Shown: positions 38,079 to 47,359, counted from the first letter of the stretch. The stretch: 64,000 nt of DNA from Streptomyces cinerochromogenes (GCF_014648635.1 NZ_BMRM01000002.1:62001-126000); one strand, 5' to 3'. Numbers and translations: made by a program. The notes: generated by a model from the sequence alone, not told the origin.

Positions 38079-40519
38079 TCCTCGACGGTATCCGGCCCGC
38101 CGGCGGGTGGGGCGGGGGGTGGGGGCGGCAGCGTGGCGGGCAGGCCCTTCGGGACGACGGCGGCCTCGCGCAGCCACGCGTCGGCTTCCGCGTGCTTCCC
38201 CTGCTTGAACAGCAGGAAGGCGAGGTGCTGGGCGGCGTACGTGGCTCCGCGCTCATGTCCCGTGCGGTACCACGACTCGGCCTCCTCGTACCGGCCGAGG
38301 GACTCCAGGACGACGCCCAGGTTGCCGGCCCCCGCCGCGTCTCCGCCCTCCGCCGCCTGCCGGTACAGACTCTCCAGCTCGGCGGCGTCGCCCGCCTTCG
38401 TGGTGTGGAGGTGGAACCCGAGGTCGTTCGCGGCGCGCGCGTCACCCCAGGCGGCCGCGTAGCGCAGCCACTCCTCCGCCTCCGGGTTGTTCCAGCTCGC
38501 CAGGAGGGAGCCCAGGCTCCCCGCGACCTCGCGGTGTCCCGCGGCCGCGGCCCGGCGGTACCAGCGCAGCGCCTCCTCCTCACTCCCCGGCCCGACCAGC
38601 ATGTCGCCCAGCTCGTGCGCCGCCGCGCCGTCGCCCGCCTCGGCGGCCTGCCGCAGCCAGTGCTCGGCGCGAGTGCGGTGGTACCGGCCCAGCTGCCGTG
38701 CCGCCCAGGCGAATCCGGCCTGCGCCGCCGCCGTCAGGTACGGCAGCGCCTCCTCCTCGTCCCCCCGCTCCACCAGCAGCAGCGCCAGCACGGAGGCGGC
38801 CTTCGCGTGCCCCCCGTCGGCCGCACGGCGCAGCAGGGCCTCGCTCTCCTCACCCTCCGTGTGCAGCGCGAGGTTGAACGCCACCCCCACGTCGCCCGCC
38901 TCGATGCGCGGGCTCAGGGCCGTACGAGCCGCGCCGAGAATCGCGCCGTGGTCCAGCCGTGCCCCGGCCCCCGACCGGCTCTCGGCCGTGTCCAGCAGCG
39001 TCCACCACACGCGGTCCGGCACCGGCTCCAGGTCCCCCCGCCCCAGCGCCTCGGCGACCAGCGCCCCGTACGCCCGCCAGGTGCCGTCCTCCGCGCCCTC
39101 CACGAGCAGCCCCGAGACACCGAACATGGGCGCCGTCGCCCAGGCGAACGCCTGCTCGTACGCCTCCCTCGCCGCCGCCTCCGCGTACTCCTGCCCGTAC
39201 CGCTTCTGCACCTTCCTCAGCAGCGACGCCGGCACCGCGCTCTCGATCCCGCACTGGGCGACGTCGACCGCCGCCCGGACCAGTAACCGCCCCAGCGGGT
39301 GGTCCTGCCGGGTCCCCGGCCGCCGCCACTCGTCGAACAGCAGGTGCCCGACCGCGAAGTACGACCCCACCCCCTCCCTGCCGCTCCACATGTACGCCGG
39401 GTACGCCCGCGGGTCGTCGCGCGCCGACAGCCGTGCCAGCTCGGCCTCGCTCCACTCCCGGCGCAGCTCCACCGTGCGGGCCGCGGCGACGACCCGGTCG
39501 CCGGGGGCGGTCCCGGCGCGCCGCCGGTAGTACTCGGCGGGGCGCATCGTGGCGAGCACGACGGCGCCGAGGTCGTTGAGCCGCCCGAGCAGCGGCAGGT
39601 CCAGCCGGCCCGGGCCGAGGTGCCGGGTCAGCTCGTCCAGCCAGACCACGTGTCCGCCGGGGCTGCTCCGCAGCGCGGCCACCAGGGGGCGCAGGTCCTC
39701 CCCGGGGTCCGGTGCGTACACACGGTGGCCCTTCAGGGAGCGCACGGCGTGCCAGGCGGTGTACGAGGTGCCCGCGTACGGTTCGCCGAGGATCAGCACC
39801 AGACCGGGGCGGGCCAGCAGGGCGCGCAGCTCCTCGTCGCGGTCGCGCGGCACGTACGGCGGCACGTCGGGCAGCCCCGGCACCGGCCGTGTCGGCCACA
39901 CCCCGAACTCCAGCGGCCCCACGCCGTCGGCGGGCCGCCACTCCGCCGGCACCGGGGCCGTGCCGTAGTGGTGGTGCTGTACACCCACCGTGGGCCCGTG
40001 GAAGGTGCCGTCGCGGAAGTCGACGTGGTCGCCGGCGCGGTGGGGGGCGGCGCCTGGCCGACCGGGTGAATGCCCCTGAGCCGCGTGCTCCTGGGGTTCC
40101 TGCTCCTGAGGCGGCCGCTCTTCGGATGCGTGTTCTTCGGGTACGGGCTTCTCGGGTGCCTCCTCCTCGGTCTCGTCGGTCTCGTCGGTCTCCGCTGTCG
40201 CCTCGGGTACTTCGGGTACTTCGGTCTTTTCCGTTCCGGGCGTTCCGGGGGTGGTGCGGGTCGGCGGGAGCGCTGTGCCGGGGGCCGTGGCGAGCTCCAG
40301 CAACTCGTCGAACTCGTCGGGGTGTCTGTCGCGCAGCAGCTCCAGGGACAGGAGCTGGAGCTGGATCGTGAGCGGGTCGTCGTCCGAGCGGGTCCAGGCC
40401 TGTGCGGCATGGGCCATGCCCGCCCGCTCCAGTGTCTTCTCGAGCCGCAGCGCCACGGCCGGTGAGCGGCGGACCGCACCCAGCAGCGCGCGCCTCAGCT
40501 CCTCTAATTCAGCTGTCAC
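38075..40519 (-). CDS. Large Sel1/TPR-repeat protein with degenerate P-loop domain, two TTA codons
   Basis: 814 residues from GTG 40519; GTGs at 40531 and 40540 are also possible. N-terminal helical domain (about 1-75), an acidic Glu-rich linker (about 80-150), VDFRDGTFHGPTVGVQ, then an NTPase-like domain (about 225-330: LILGEPYAGTSYTAWHAV is a P-loop lacking the Lys; VVWLDELTRHLG looks like Walker B). The C-terminal half is Sel1/TPR repeats (GDGAAAHELGDMLVGPGSEEEALRWYRRAAAAG and similar). TTA codons lie at codon 5 (40507-40505) and at 39286-39284. It overlaps the P450 start. Probably a scaffold or signalling protein. Confidence 0.75.
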   Translation of the reverse strand: MTAELEELRRALLGAVRRSPAVALRLEKTLERAGMAHAAQAWTRSDDDPLTIQLQLLSLELLRDRHPDEFDELLELATAPGTALPPTRTTPGTPGTEKTEVPEVPEATAETDETDETEEEAPEKPVPEEHASEERPPQEQEPQEHAAQGHSPGRPGAAPHRAGDHVDFRDGTFHGPTVGVQHHHYGTAPVPAEWRPADGVGPLEFGVWPTRPVPGLPDVPPYVPRDRDEELRALLARPGLVLILGEPYAGTSYTAWHAVRSLKGHRVYAPDPGEDLRPLVAALRSSPGGHVVWLDELTRHLGPGRLDLPLLGRLNDLGAVVLATMRPAEYYRRRAGTAPGDRVVAAARTVELRREWSEAELARLSARDDPRAYPAYMWSGREGVGSYFAVGHLLFDEWRRPGTRQDHPLGRLLVRAAVDVAQCGIESAVPASLLRKVQKRYGQEYAEAAAREAYEQAFAWATAPMFGVSGLLVEGAEDGTWRAYGALVAEALGRGDLEPVPDRVWWTLLDTAESRSGAGARLDHGAILGAARTALSPRIEAGDVGVAFNLALHTEGEESEALLRRAADGGHAKAASVLALLLVERGDEEEALPYLTAAAQAGFAWAARQLGRYHRTRAEHWLRQAAEAGDGAAAHELGDMLVGPGSEEEALRWYRRAAAAGHREVAGSLGSLLASWNNPEAEEWLRYAAAWGDARAANDLGFHLHTTKAGDAAELESLYRQAAEGGDAAGAGNLGVVLESLGRYEEAESWYRTGHERGATYAAQHLAFLLFKQGKHAEADAWLREAAVVPKGLPATLPPPPPAPPAGGPDTVEE

Positions 40520-40561
40520 GCCGGCCCCCACGCCTCGCACCCGCCCGTCGGGGCAACGGTA

Positions 40562-41587
40562 CTAAGCGGACAGGCCCTCAGCAGCCCGTATCGCGTCCCG
40601 GTACGCCCGTGCCGCCGCTCGCAGGGCCGCCTCCGGGTCCACGCCGGCCGCCTCGGCGCGGACCGCCAGCGCCAGCAGGTCGTACCCGATGCCCTCGCCC
40701 TCGGGCAGGGGGACCGCCAGGCCCGCCGTGCGGGTGCGGGAGGCGAGCTTGGCCGCGAGGGCCAGGCCGGGCTGGCCGAGCGGGACGCCCTCCGTGACCG
40801 AGGTGCGCTGCTTCTCCTCGGCCTTGGTGCGCAGCCAGTGCTCCTTGACGTCCTCCGGTGTCTCGGCCTCCTCGTCGCCGAAGACGTGCGGGTGCCGGTG
40901 GATGAGCTTGGCGACGATGCCGCCGGCGACGTCGTCGACGGAGAAGGGCGCGTCCGGGTCCTCCTCGGCGATCCGGGAGTGGAAGACGACCTGGAGGAGG
41001 ACGTCGCCCAGCTCTTCGCGCAGCTCCGCGCGGTCGCCGGCCTCGATCGCCTCGACCAGTTCATAGGCCTCCTCGATGCCGTACTTCGCCAGGCCCTCGT
41101 GGGTCTGCCGGGAGGACCACGGGCACTCGGCGCGGATACGGTCCATGACCTGCACGAGGTCCAGCAGGCGGGCGCCCGGCAGGTCGTAGGAGGCGGGGAG
41201 CAGCTCCAGCTCCGGCATGGCGACGCGGCCGGAGCCGGCCAGCCGGGCGAGGCCGTCGGTGAGCGCCGGCTCGCCCTCGCCCGTCGCCACGACCACCACC
41301 GTGCGCCCGCCGGCACAGGCGTCGACCAGCTCCTGCGCGGTGGGGGACGCCTCCGCCACCGCTATCCCGGCCTCGCGCAGATACGGCAGCTGCGGATGGG
41401 CGCCGTCCGCGCACAGCACGGCGTCGGCGGTGCGCAGGGCCTGCCAGGCGGGCCAGGACAGCAGGCCGGGGGCGACGCGGTGGCTGGTGGTGAGCAGGAC
41501 GATGCGGCCGGGGGCGGCTTCCTCGTGGGCGTCGGCGCGGGGCTCCGGGCGGCCTTCGGCGCGGGGTTCGGGGCTGGTTTCGTTCAC
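40562..41587 (-). CDS. mazG: Nucleoside triphosphate pyrophosphohydrolase, tetrapyrrole-methylase-like plus MazG domain
   Basis: 341 residues. MazG hydrolyses (d)NTPs to NMP and pyrophosphate, removing damaged nucleotides. An N-terminal domain (about 25-145) has the YabN/TP-methylase fold pattern (RIVLLTTSHRVAPGLLSWPAWQALRTADAVLCAD). The MazG domain (about 150-260) shows MDRIRAECPWSSRQTHEGLAKYGIEEAYELVEAIE and EELGDVLLQVVFHSRIAEED, the Mg2+-binding EExxE/ExxD pattern. GTG 41587 is taken as start; the frame open to 42244 is read-through into the next gene. Confidence 0.9.
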   Translation of the reverse strand: MNETSPEPRAEGRPEPRADAHEEAAPGRIVLLTTSHRVAPGLLSWPAWQALRTADAVLCADGAHPQLPYLREAGIAVAEASPTAQELVDACAGGRTVVVVATGEGEPALTDGLARLAGSGRVAMPELELLPASYDLPGARLLDLVQVMDRIRAECPWSSRQTHEGLAKYGIEEAYELVEAIEAGDRAELREELGDVLLQVVFHSRIAEEDPDAPFSVDDVAGGIVAKLIHRHPHVFGDEEAETPEDVKEHWLRTKAEEKQRTSVTEGVPLGQPGLALAAKLASRTRTAGLAVPLPEGEGIGYDLLALAVRAEAAGVDPEAALRAAARAYRDAIRAAEGLSA

Positions 41588-41675
41588 GATCCGAACGTAA
41601 CCCACGGCGCGAGGGAGCGGATCTCGTTGTCCACAGGGCCGAGAGATCCTGTGATCACGTGATCGTATGACCGGC

Positions 41676-42326
41676 TTACGCCGACACCGGCTGCCCGCCC
41701 GCCGTCGTGACCTCCCGCACCCACGGCGTCTCGGCGTCCACCCGGCTGCTCTTCTGCACGTCCCAGGTGCCGTAGCGCGGGTTGAGGTCGACGTGGAGCT
41801 CCTCGGACGCCTTGGACAGGGCCTTCCAGAAGGCGGGCCGGCTGGTGTCGGTGCCGAGCTTCTCGGCGAGCTTCTGCGCCTCCAGTTGCAGGCGCAGGTT
41901 GTCGTCGAGGCGGCCGGGGGCGATGCCGTACTTCTGCAGCCAGGCCGTCTCCAGGCCCTTGCTGCCGCCGGCCTGCCGCTCCAGGTCCGCGCGCATCTGC
42001 TGGATCTCCTTGCGGGTGACCGTGATGCGCTGGTCCTGAGCGGCACGGTGCAGCACCCGGTCGAGCACCATGTTGTGCAGGGTGTCGCGGGTGAGGCTGC
42101 TGGTGGAGGAGACGACCTGCTGGTACTGCGTCTCGTCCGGCACCACGGCCCGCTGGGCCCGGCGTACCTCCTTGACCCGGTTCTCCAGCTGGGCGACGGT
42201 GATCCGCTGCCCGCCGACGACGGCCGCGGCGCCCGGATGCGCATCGCTTCCGCAGGCGGTCAGCAGGGGTGCCGCGGCGGCGATCGCGGCGGTGAGGACG
42301 AGCGCGGTGCGACGGCGGCGGTGCAA
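41676..42326 (-). CDS. SurA N-terminal-domain-like lipoprotein (TTG start)
   Basis: 216 residues. A lipoprotein signal of about 20 residues (RRRRTALVLTAAIAAAAPLLTAC) ends in the lipobox LTAC, so it is anchored outside the membrane. The rest matches SurA_N chaperone domains: VVGGQRITVAQLENRVKEV, TRDTLHNMVLDRVLHRAAQDQRITVTRKEIQQM. No PPIase domain follows. TTG 42326 is chosen because TTGGAGG sits five bases upstream; no nearby ATG or GTG keeps the signal. Likely extracytoplasmic folding helper. Confidence 0.82.
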   Translation of the reverse strand: MHRRRRTALVLTAAIAAAAPLLTACGSDAHPGAAAVVGGQRITVAQLENRVKEVRRAQRAVVPDETQYQQVVSSTSSLTRDTLHNMVLDRVLHRAAQDQRITVTRKEIQQMRADLERQAGGSKGLETAWLQKYGIAPGRLDDNLRLQLEAQKLAEKLGTDTSRPAFWKALSKASEELHVDLNPRYGTWDVQKSSRVDAETPWVREVTTAGGQPVSA

Positions 42327-42464
42327 GGAGACCTCCAAGGGGAGATTGTGCGACGGTGCACAAAGTCTTGCGGTGATCGATGGTAGGCAGTGGGCAGGCC
42401 GTGGCCAACCCATTCGACCAACGATTCGCGCGCCCTTCGGGCACCGCCGACCGCTCCGCCCGCG

Positions 42465-44000
42465 CTATCCGCGCACCTGCCCCAGCCACTGCAGGGTCCG
42501 CCGGACCTCGACGGCCAGCGGATGGCCGGGGCCGTGCAGCCGCTCGACGTCCATGACCAGCCGCGCGAGGGTGTCGTGGGCGGCCGACCGGTCGCCGAGG
42601 GCCAGCAGCAGGTGGCCGATGCGGCGGCGGACGTCATGGGCGAGCTGCGGGTCCCCGGAGACGTACTGGTTCTCGTAGTACGGCAGCAGCGCGCGGTACT
42701 CGGCGAGCGCCGCCGCCGGTTCGCCCAGCTGCTCCAGGCACTGCGCGGCCTCGTAGCGGTAGCGCAGTGACTGCGGGTCGGCCTGGCCGGCCTCGGCGGC
42801 GCGTTCGTCGGCGAGGCGGCGCAGTTCCGGCAGCGCGCGCCGGTACTGGCCGTCGTCCATGAGCGTGGCCGCGTACTGCTTGCGCAGCGTGCGCACCACC
42901 GGGGAGTGCTCGCCGTGCTGCTCGGCGGCGGCCGGCAGGATCGCGCCCAGGATGTCGACGGCCTGCGTGATACGGCCCTCCCCCAGCAGGCGCTTGACCT
43001 CGTCCACGGCGGCGGCGACATCGGGCTTCTCGGCCACCGGCGGCGCGGGCGCCACCGGGGCGGGCTGGGGCGCCGGGGTCCGCGCGCGGTCCGGCCAGGG
43101 GGCGTGCGGACGCAGGAAGGGGCGCGTGGGGTCCAGGGGCGCCCCGGTGGGCGTCCCGCGCGCGGGCAGGAGCAGCGCCAGGTCCTCGTACACCTCCTGC
43201 GCGGACGCCGGCCGGTGCTGCGGGTCCTTGGCGAGCAGCCGCAGCACCAGGGACTCCAGCGCCTCCGGCACCTCCGGGCGGATCCGGCGCACGGGAAGCG
43301 GGGGCTCGTACAGATGCCGGTGCAGCACCCCGAGCGCCGTGGAGCCCGCGAACGGCACCTCGCCGCTGAGGAGTTCGTGCAGCAGCACGCCGAGCGCGTA
43401 CAGGTCGGTGTACGGGCCGACCGCGCCGCCCATCGCCTGCTCCGGCGCCATGTAGGCGGGCGAGCCGATCGGGGAGCCGGTGTGGGTCAGGCGCGTGGTG
43501 TCGGTGTCCATCACGGAGGCCACGCCCAGGTCGAGGACGGTGACCGTGCCGTCCTGCTTCACCATCACGTTGCGCGGCTTCAGGTCGCGGTGCACGATCG
43601 GCACGGCGTGCACCGCGCTCAGCACGGCGCACAGTTGCGCGGCCACCGCGACCGCCCACGGCCACGGGTACGGGTCGTGCTCGGCGAGGTGGTCGGAGAG
43701 GTCGGCGCCGTCGACGTACTGCATGACGAGGAACAGTTCCTCGCCCTCGCTGCCCGCGTCGTGCACCGTCACCAGGCCGGGGTGGTCCACCTGCGCGGTC
43801 ACCCGGCACTCGCGGACGAACCGGCGGCGCAGTTCGTCCGCCTCCTGGCCCGCCACCTTGTCCGGGCGCAGCAGCTTCACCGCCACGCGCCGGTCGAGCC
43901 TGCGGTCGTACGCCGTCCAGACCTGGCCCATGCCGCCCTGCCCGATGAGCGTGGACAGTTCGTAACGGCCGGCGATCATGCGGCCCGTCGTCACCGTCAC
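42465..44000 (-). CDS. Ser/Thr protein kinase with C-terminal TPR region
   Basis: 511 residues. PknB-type kinase domain about 12-275: glycine loop GQGGMGQV, ATP Lys 42, catalytic HRDLKPRN (137-144), DLG (157-159, in place of DFG), GSPAYMAPEQ. A Pro-Ala linker (about 290-325) leads to TPR-like helices (about 330-500: AVDEVKRLLGEGRITQAVDILGAIL...ALAEYRALLPYYENQYVSGDPQ). No membrane helix or PASTA domain, so a cytoplasmic kinase. GTG 44000 overlaps the stop of the upstream membrane protein gene (GTGA), suggesting the two act together. Confidence 0.92.
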   Translation of the reverse strand: MTVTTGRMIAGRYELSTLIGQGGMGQVWTAYDRRLDRRVAVKLLRPDKVAGQEADELRRRFVRECRVTAQVDHPGLVTVHDAGSEGEELFLVMQYVDGADLSDHLAEHDPYPWPWAVAVAAQLCAVLSAVHAVPIVHRDLKPRNVMVKQDGTVTVLDLGVASVMDTDTTRLTHTGSPIGSPAYMAPEQAMGGAVGPYTDLYALGVLLHELLSGEVPFAGSTALGVLHRHLYEPPLPVRRIRPEVPEALESLVLRLLAKDPQHRPASAQEVYEDLALLLPARGTPTGAPLDPTRPFLRPHAPWPDRARTPAPQPAPVAPAPPVAEKPDVAAAVDEVKRLLGEGRITQAVDILGAILPAAAEQHGEHSPVVRTLRKQYAATLMDDGQYRRALPELRRLADERAAEAGQADPQSLRYRYEAAQCLEQLGEPAAALAEYRALLPYYENQYVSGDPQLAHDVRRRIGHLLLALGDRSAAHDTLARLVMDVERLHGPGHPLAVEVRRTLQWLGQVRG

Positions 44001-44641
44001 CGTCCGCCCTCATGGCCGTCCTGCTTGCGCAGGTAGTCGCTCAGCTCGTCCAGCTCGGCCCGCACCTGGTCGATCCGGGCGGGCGCGGGACGCTGGAGCG
44101 GCGGGGTGGCCGGCGGTGGCTGGGGCACGGGGGTGTGCGACACCGGGGGCGGCGGGGTGTGCGGGGCGGTCGGAGTGTGCGGGGCGGTCGGGGCTGTCGT
44201 CGTCGGCAGGGTCGGGACGGTGGTCGCGGCGTACGGGGCCGCGGGTATCGGGTAGCCGTACGCCGGGGTCTGCGCCCCCTGGGCCGCGTACGCCTGCTGC
44301 TGCAGCAGGAAGTGCCGGATGTCCGCCGCGAGGTAGTAGGCGATGGCGGCCACGAGCGTGCCCAGCAGGAGCAGGATGCCCACGTAGCCGCCGGTGGTGT
44401 GGATCTCGTCGCCGGGCTCCATCGCCACCAGGGTGAAGCTCAGGACGTCGGCGGCGAGCACCGCCACGAACAGCCCCCAGTCCAGCGACCGGCGGGTGAC
44501 GGCGGCCAGCCGCAGCAGCATCGCCCAGGCCAGGAAGCCGATGGTGAGGATGCCGAGCGCCACGAACAGCACGCGCAGGCAGACCAGCCACGCGGTGTGC
44601 GGCGGCTGCTTCACCGGCTGTCCGTAGCCGTGGCCTTGCAT
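43997..44641 (-). CDS. Membrane protein partner of the Ser/Thr kinase
   Basis: 214 residues. Four hydrophobic segments (about 18-45, 55-70, 83-105 with GYVGILLLLGTLVAAIAYYLA), then a Pro/Thr/Ala-rich tail and a short C-terminal helix (ARIDQVRAELDELSDYLRKQDG). ATG 44641 follows GGAGCAGCC. Overlap with the kinase start suggests it localises the kinase or is its substrate. No known family. Confidence 0.75.
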   Translation of the reverse strand: MQGHGYGQPVKQPPHTAWLVCLRVLFVALGILTIGFLAWAMLLRLAAVTRRSLDWGLFVAVLAADVLSFTLVAMEPGDEIHTTGGYVGILLLLGTLVAAIAYYLAADIRHFLLQQQAYAAQGAQTPAYGYPIPAAPYAATTVPTLPTTTAPTAPHTPTAPHTPPPPVSHTPVPQPPPATPPLQRPAPARIDQVRAELDELSDYLRKQDGHEGGR

Positions 44642-44926
44642 GGCTGCTCCCGATCCTGAAAGTGGGCGTGCCTGCCCGCCGGCATGGTCCGCGGGGCGGA
44701 CGACGCCGGTCGCGCGATGTCGCTTCGAGCATATGGCCCGGCAAGGACAAGCGGTCCGGGTTGTACCGAACCGTTGTCCGGTGACCGGCACGGAGCCTGC
44801 ACGGAGCCGGCGCGGAGCTGGCGCGGTGGGACGAGCAGGGGCCAGTGGATCAGGCGCCAGTGGGATCGGTCGCCGGGAGGATCAGTTGCCGGGGGCAGTC
44901 GCCGGTGGGCAGTCGCCGGGGGGGGA

Positions 44927-47359
44927 TCAGGCAGGTACGACCGTGCCGTCCGTCAGGCCGTCGTACATCCCGCGTACGAGTTGCTCCCCCAGCCGGCTCG
45001 CGTGCCGGAGCGCCCGCTCGAACTCGTCCAGCGCGCGGAACCGTGCGCCGTAGCGCCGCTGTTCCTCCAGCGGGAGCCGGGGCAGTTGCAGCCGGCGCAC
45101 GTCCAGGCGGGTCGCCGTGGAGGCATAGCTGCTGGCCTGCCGGTTGTTGGCGGTCCCGCGCAGGAACCCGGCGAGGAACCACGGGTCGAGCGCCGTGGCA
45201 TCGGGGCGCAGCAGCACCAGGTTGCGCCCCAGGGCGGCGCCCTGCGTCGTCCCGTCGATCACCCGCGCCACCGAGCCCCCGCCGAGCACGGGTACGACGA
45301 CATCGCCCGGTTCGGTCAGCACGGCCTCCTCCTCGCTCTCCGGGAGCGTGCCCGAGGGCGCGGTCCCGGCGAGGACGTCGTGGTCGGTGAGGACCGGCAC
45401 GCGCGCGTGGCCGCCGTTCCCGCCGGTGCGCATCACCAGCGCGCCGCCGCGCGCGAGTTCGCCCACCGTGGTGAGCGGCCAGCGCGCGGGCGGTGCGGGG
45501 GTGGCCGGGGGCGGGGTCAGCTCGGCGGTCAGGCGCAGGGTCGCACCGAGCCGTTCGCGCACCTGCGTGAGCTGCTCCGCGCCGTCGGCGACCGCGGCCG
45601 GCGGCAGATGGCGGGCGGGAGCGAGGTCCACGTCGTCGTCGAGGAGTTCGATGACCGGCACCGAACGGGCGAGCCCCGGCCGCTCCGCGAGCCGCCCCGC
45701 GCGCGTGAAGGCGCGCCAGGCGTCCGTCACGGCCTCCCGCACCGCCTCCCAGTCCGGCCCGCCGCGCCCCTCGCCGGCGAACTGCCCGGAGTCCACGAGC
45801 AGCACCTCGGGCGTCGCCGGTGTCCGGTCGGGCCGGCGCAGCACCCACAGGTGCAGCGGGATGTTGTACGGCGGTGCCGCGCCGACCGGCAGCGCGACGA
45901 CGGCCCGCAGCGCGCCCCGGCGCAGCAGGTCGGCGCGGATCCGGCGCCCGGAACGGCGGGAGGCGGCGGCCGGCGGCATGAGCAGCACCGCGGTGCCGCC
46001 GTCGGTCAGCCGGGCCAGCGCGTGCTGCACCCAGGCCAGCTCGGACTCGGTGCGTGCCGGGAAGCCGTACTCCCAGCGCGGGTCGTAGGCGAGCTCGTCG
46101 TGACCCCAGTTGCGCTCGTTGAACGGCGGATGGCACAGGACGACGTCGGCGTGCAGCCCGGGGTGCGCGTCGGCGCGCAGGGTGTCACCGGCGGCGCCGT
46201 GCACGGTGGCCCGGCTGTGCAGCGCGAGCCGCAGCGTGCTGAGCGCGGCGAGTTCGGGGGCGCTGTCCTGGGCGTACAGCTCCTGCCCGGGGCGGGGGTC
46301 GACGGCGCGCAGCAGGGCGCCGGTGCCGCAGGCGGGGTCCAGGGCGGTACGGGCCGGTCCGGCGAGGTCGGCCATGAGACCGGCGAGTTCGGCCGGGGTG
46401 AGCGTGTACTGGCGGGGGTTGGCGTCGAGGTGCCGGCCCAGCAGGAACTCGAACGTCTGTCGGGCCCCCATCTCGGCGGCCAGCTCGGCGGCACCGCGGA
46501 GGAGGGGGGCGGAGGGGAGGAGTTGGGGGCCGGTGGGGGTACGGAGGGCGGGGGCCGGGGCCGCCGTAGCCGGCGGGGCTGCTGTGAGTTCCGGGGCCGC
46601 CATGGCAGAGAGGGCTGCCGCGGCTGGCGGGGCTGGTGTGACCGGAGGGGTTGTCGTGGCCGACGTGACCAACGGGGCTGTCATGGCAGCCGTGACTGTC
46701 GTGGCTGCCATGGCTGCCGTGGCTGCCATGGCTGCCGTGGCTGCCGTGGCGGCCGTGGCGGCCGTGGCGGCCGTGGCCGCAGGCTCCTCCACCTTGGCCG
46801 TGCTGTGAACAGCCGGTGCCGGGTTCACAGGCGGGAGGGTGCGTGACGGGTTCACAAGCCGTTGGGCCGGTGCCGAGTTCACAGGCGGAGGCGTGACAGA
46901 GGCATTCACACCACCCGCGCCGACCGCGGCGTTCACACCGCCGTCACCGTCCACAGAGTTCACACCGCCGAACCGCGGCGCCAGCACCTCCTCCAGCACC
47001 CCCGGCAGCAGCGCGGCCAGCCGTGCGTCCGAGCCCGCGCTCGCGTCGAGCCAGACGGTGGGCCGCTCGTGGATCAGCAGCAGCACACAACCGGCGTGCA
47101 CCAGGGCCGTGAGCGGGCCCTCCGGGTGGCCGGCGAGCTGTTGCCAGACGCGTTCACGCAGCGGGACCTCGGCGAGCTTGCCCTGCTTGCGCAGCCAGGC
47201 CTCGACCTCGGCGAGCGCGAAGGAGGGGCTGGTCTCGGTACCGCCGACCGGCTTCGGGAAGTCGGCGTGCCGGCGGCGCCAGTTGCTGACGGCGGCGCGG
47301 CCCACTCCGGCGAGCCGCGCGATACCGGCTGCGGTCACCTCTGTCGCGTTGTCCTGCAC
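44927..47359 (-). CDS. N6-adenine DNA methylase fused to HTH and specificity-like domains
   Basis: 810 residues. Residues 1-65: HTH (AGIARLAGVGRAAVSNWRRRHADFPKPVGG). Residues 133-182: six Val-Asn pairs nine residues apart. Residues 192-230: (Ala-Ala-Thr)n. Methylase core 290-560: HsdM-like QTFEFLLGRHLD, motif I DPACGTG at 341-347, motif IV CHPPF at 409-413 where NPPF is expected. C-terminal 620-810 resembles one HsdS half (LTTVGELARGG...LEEQRRYGARFRALDEFERAL). No restriction subunit is near. GTG 47359. It may be an orphan methylase, or have become a DNA-binding regulator. Confidence 0.8.
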   Translation of the reverse strand: MQDNATEVTAAGIARLAGVGRAAVSNWRRRHADFPKPVGGTETSPSFALAEVEAWLRKQGKLAEVPLRERVWQQLAGHPEGPLTALVHAGCVLLLIHERPTVWLDASAGSDARLAALLPGVLEEVLAPRFGGVNSVDGDGGVNAAVGAGGVNASVTPPPVNSAPAQRLVNPSRTLPPVNPAPAVHSTAKVEEPAATAATAATAATAATAAMAATAAMAATTVTAAMTAPLVTSATTTPPVTPAPPAAAALSAMAAPELTAAPPATAAPAPALRTPTGPQLLPSAPLLRGAAELAAEMGARQTFEFLLGRHLDANPRQYTLTPAELAGLMADLAGPARTALDPACGTGALLRAVDPRPGQELYAQDSAPELAALSTLRLALHSRATVHGAAGDTLRADAHPGLHADVVLCHPPFNERNWGHDELAYDPRWEYGFPARTESELAWVQHALARLTDGGTAVLLMPPAAASRRSGRRIRADLLRRGALRAVVALPVGAAPPYNIPLHLWVLRRPDRTPATPEVLLVDSGQFAGEGRGGPDWEAVREAVTDAWRAFTRAGRLAERPGLARSVPVIELLDDDVDLAPARHLPPAAVADGAEQLTQVRERLGATLRLTAELTPPPATPAPPARWPLTTVGELARGGALVMRTGGNGGHARVPVLTDHDVLAGTAPSGTLPESEEEAVLTEPGDVVVPVLGGGSVARVIDGTTQGAALGRNLVLLRPDATALDPWFLAGFLRGTANNRQASSYASTATRLDVRRLQLPRLPLEEQRRYGARFRALDEFERALRHASRLGEQLVRGMYDGLTDGTVVPA
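46823..46964. repeat. Six GTTCAC-type cores at exact 27-bp spacing inside the methylase gene
   Basis: GTTCAC begins at 46823, 46850, 46877, 46931 and 46958, and ATTCAC at 46904, exactly 27 bp apart. On the coding strand each is GTG AAC (Val-Asn; GTG AAT at the one variant). The DNA between cores is not conserved. An inverted copy GTGAAC lies at 46805-46810. The same core makes the inverted repeat in the gene's own promoter (47449-47472). Confidence 0.9.

Noticed and set aside
44780..44940. GC-rich short repeats (GCCGG, GGATCAG, GCAGTCGCCGG) between the kinase partner and methylase gene
   Set aside because: Irregular in spacing and sequence; looks like low-complexity drift. No feature claimed.
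46700..46800. GCC-GTG/ATG-GC repeats considered as a mobile or iteron element
   Set aside because: They are the coding region for the Ala-Ala-Thr linker of the methylase; simple sequence expansion explains them, unlike the spaced GTTCAC cores.
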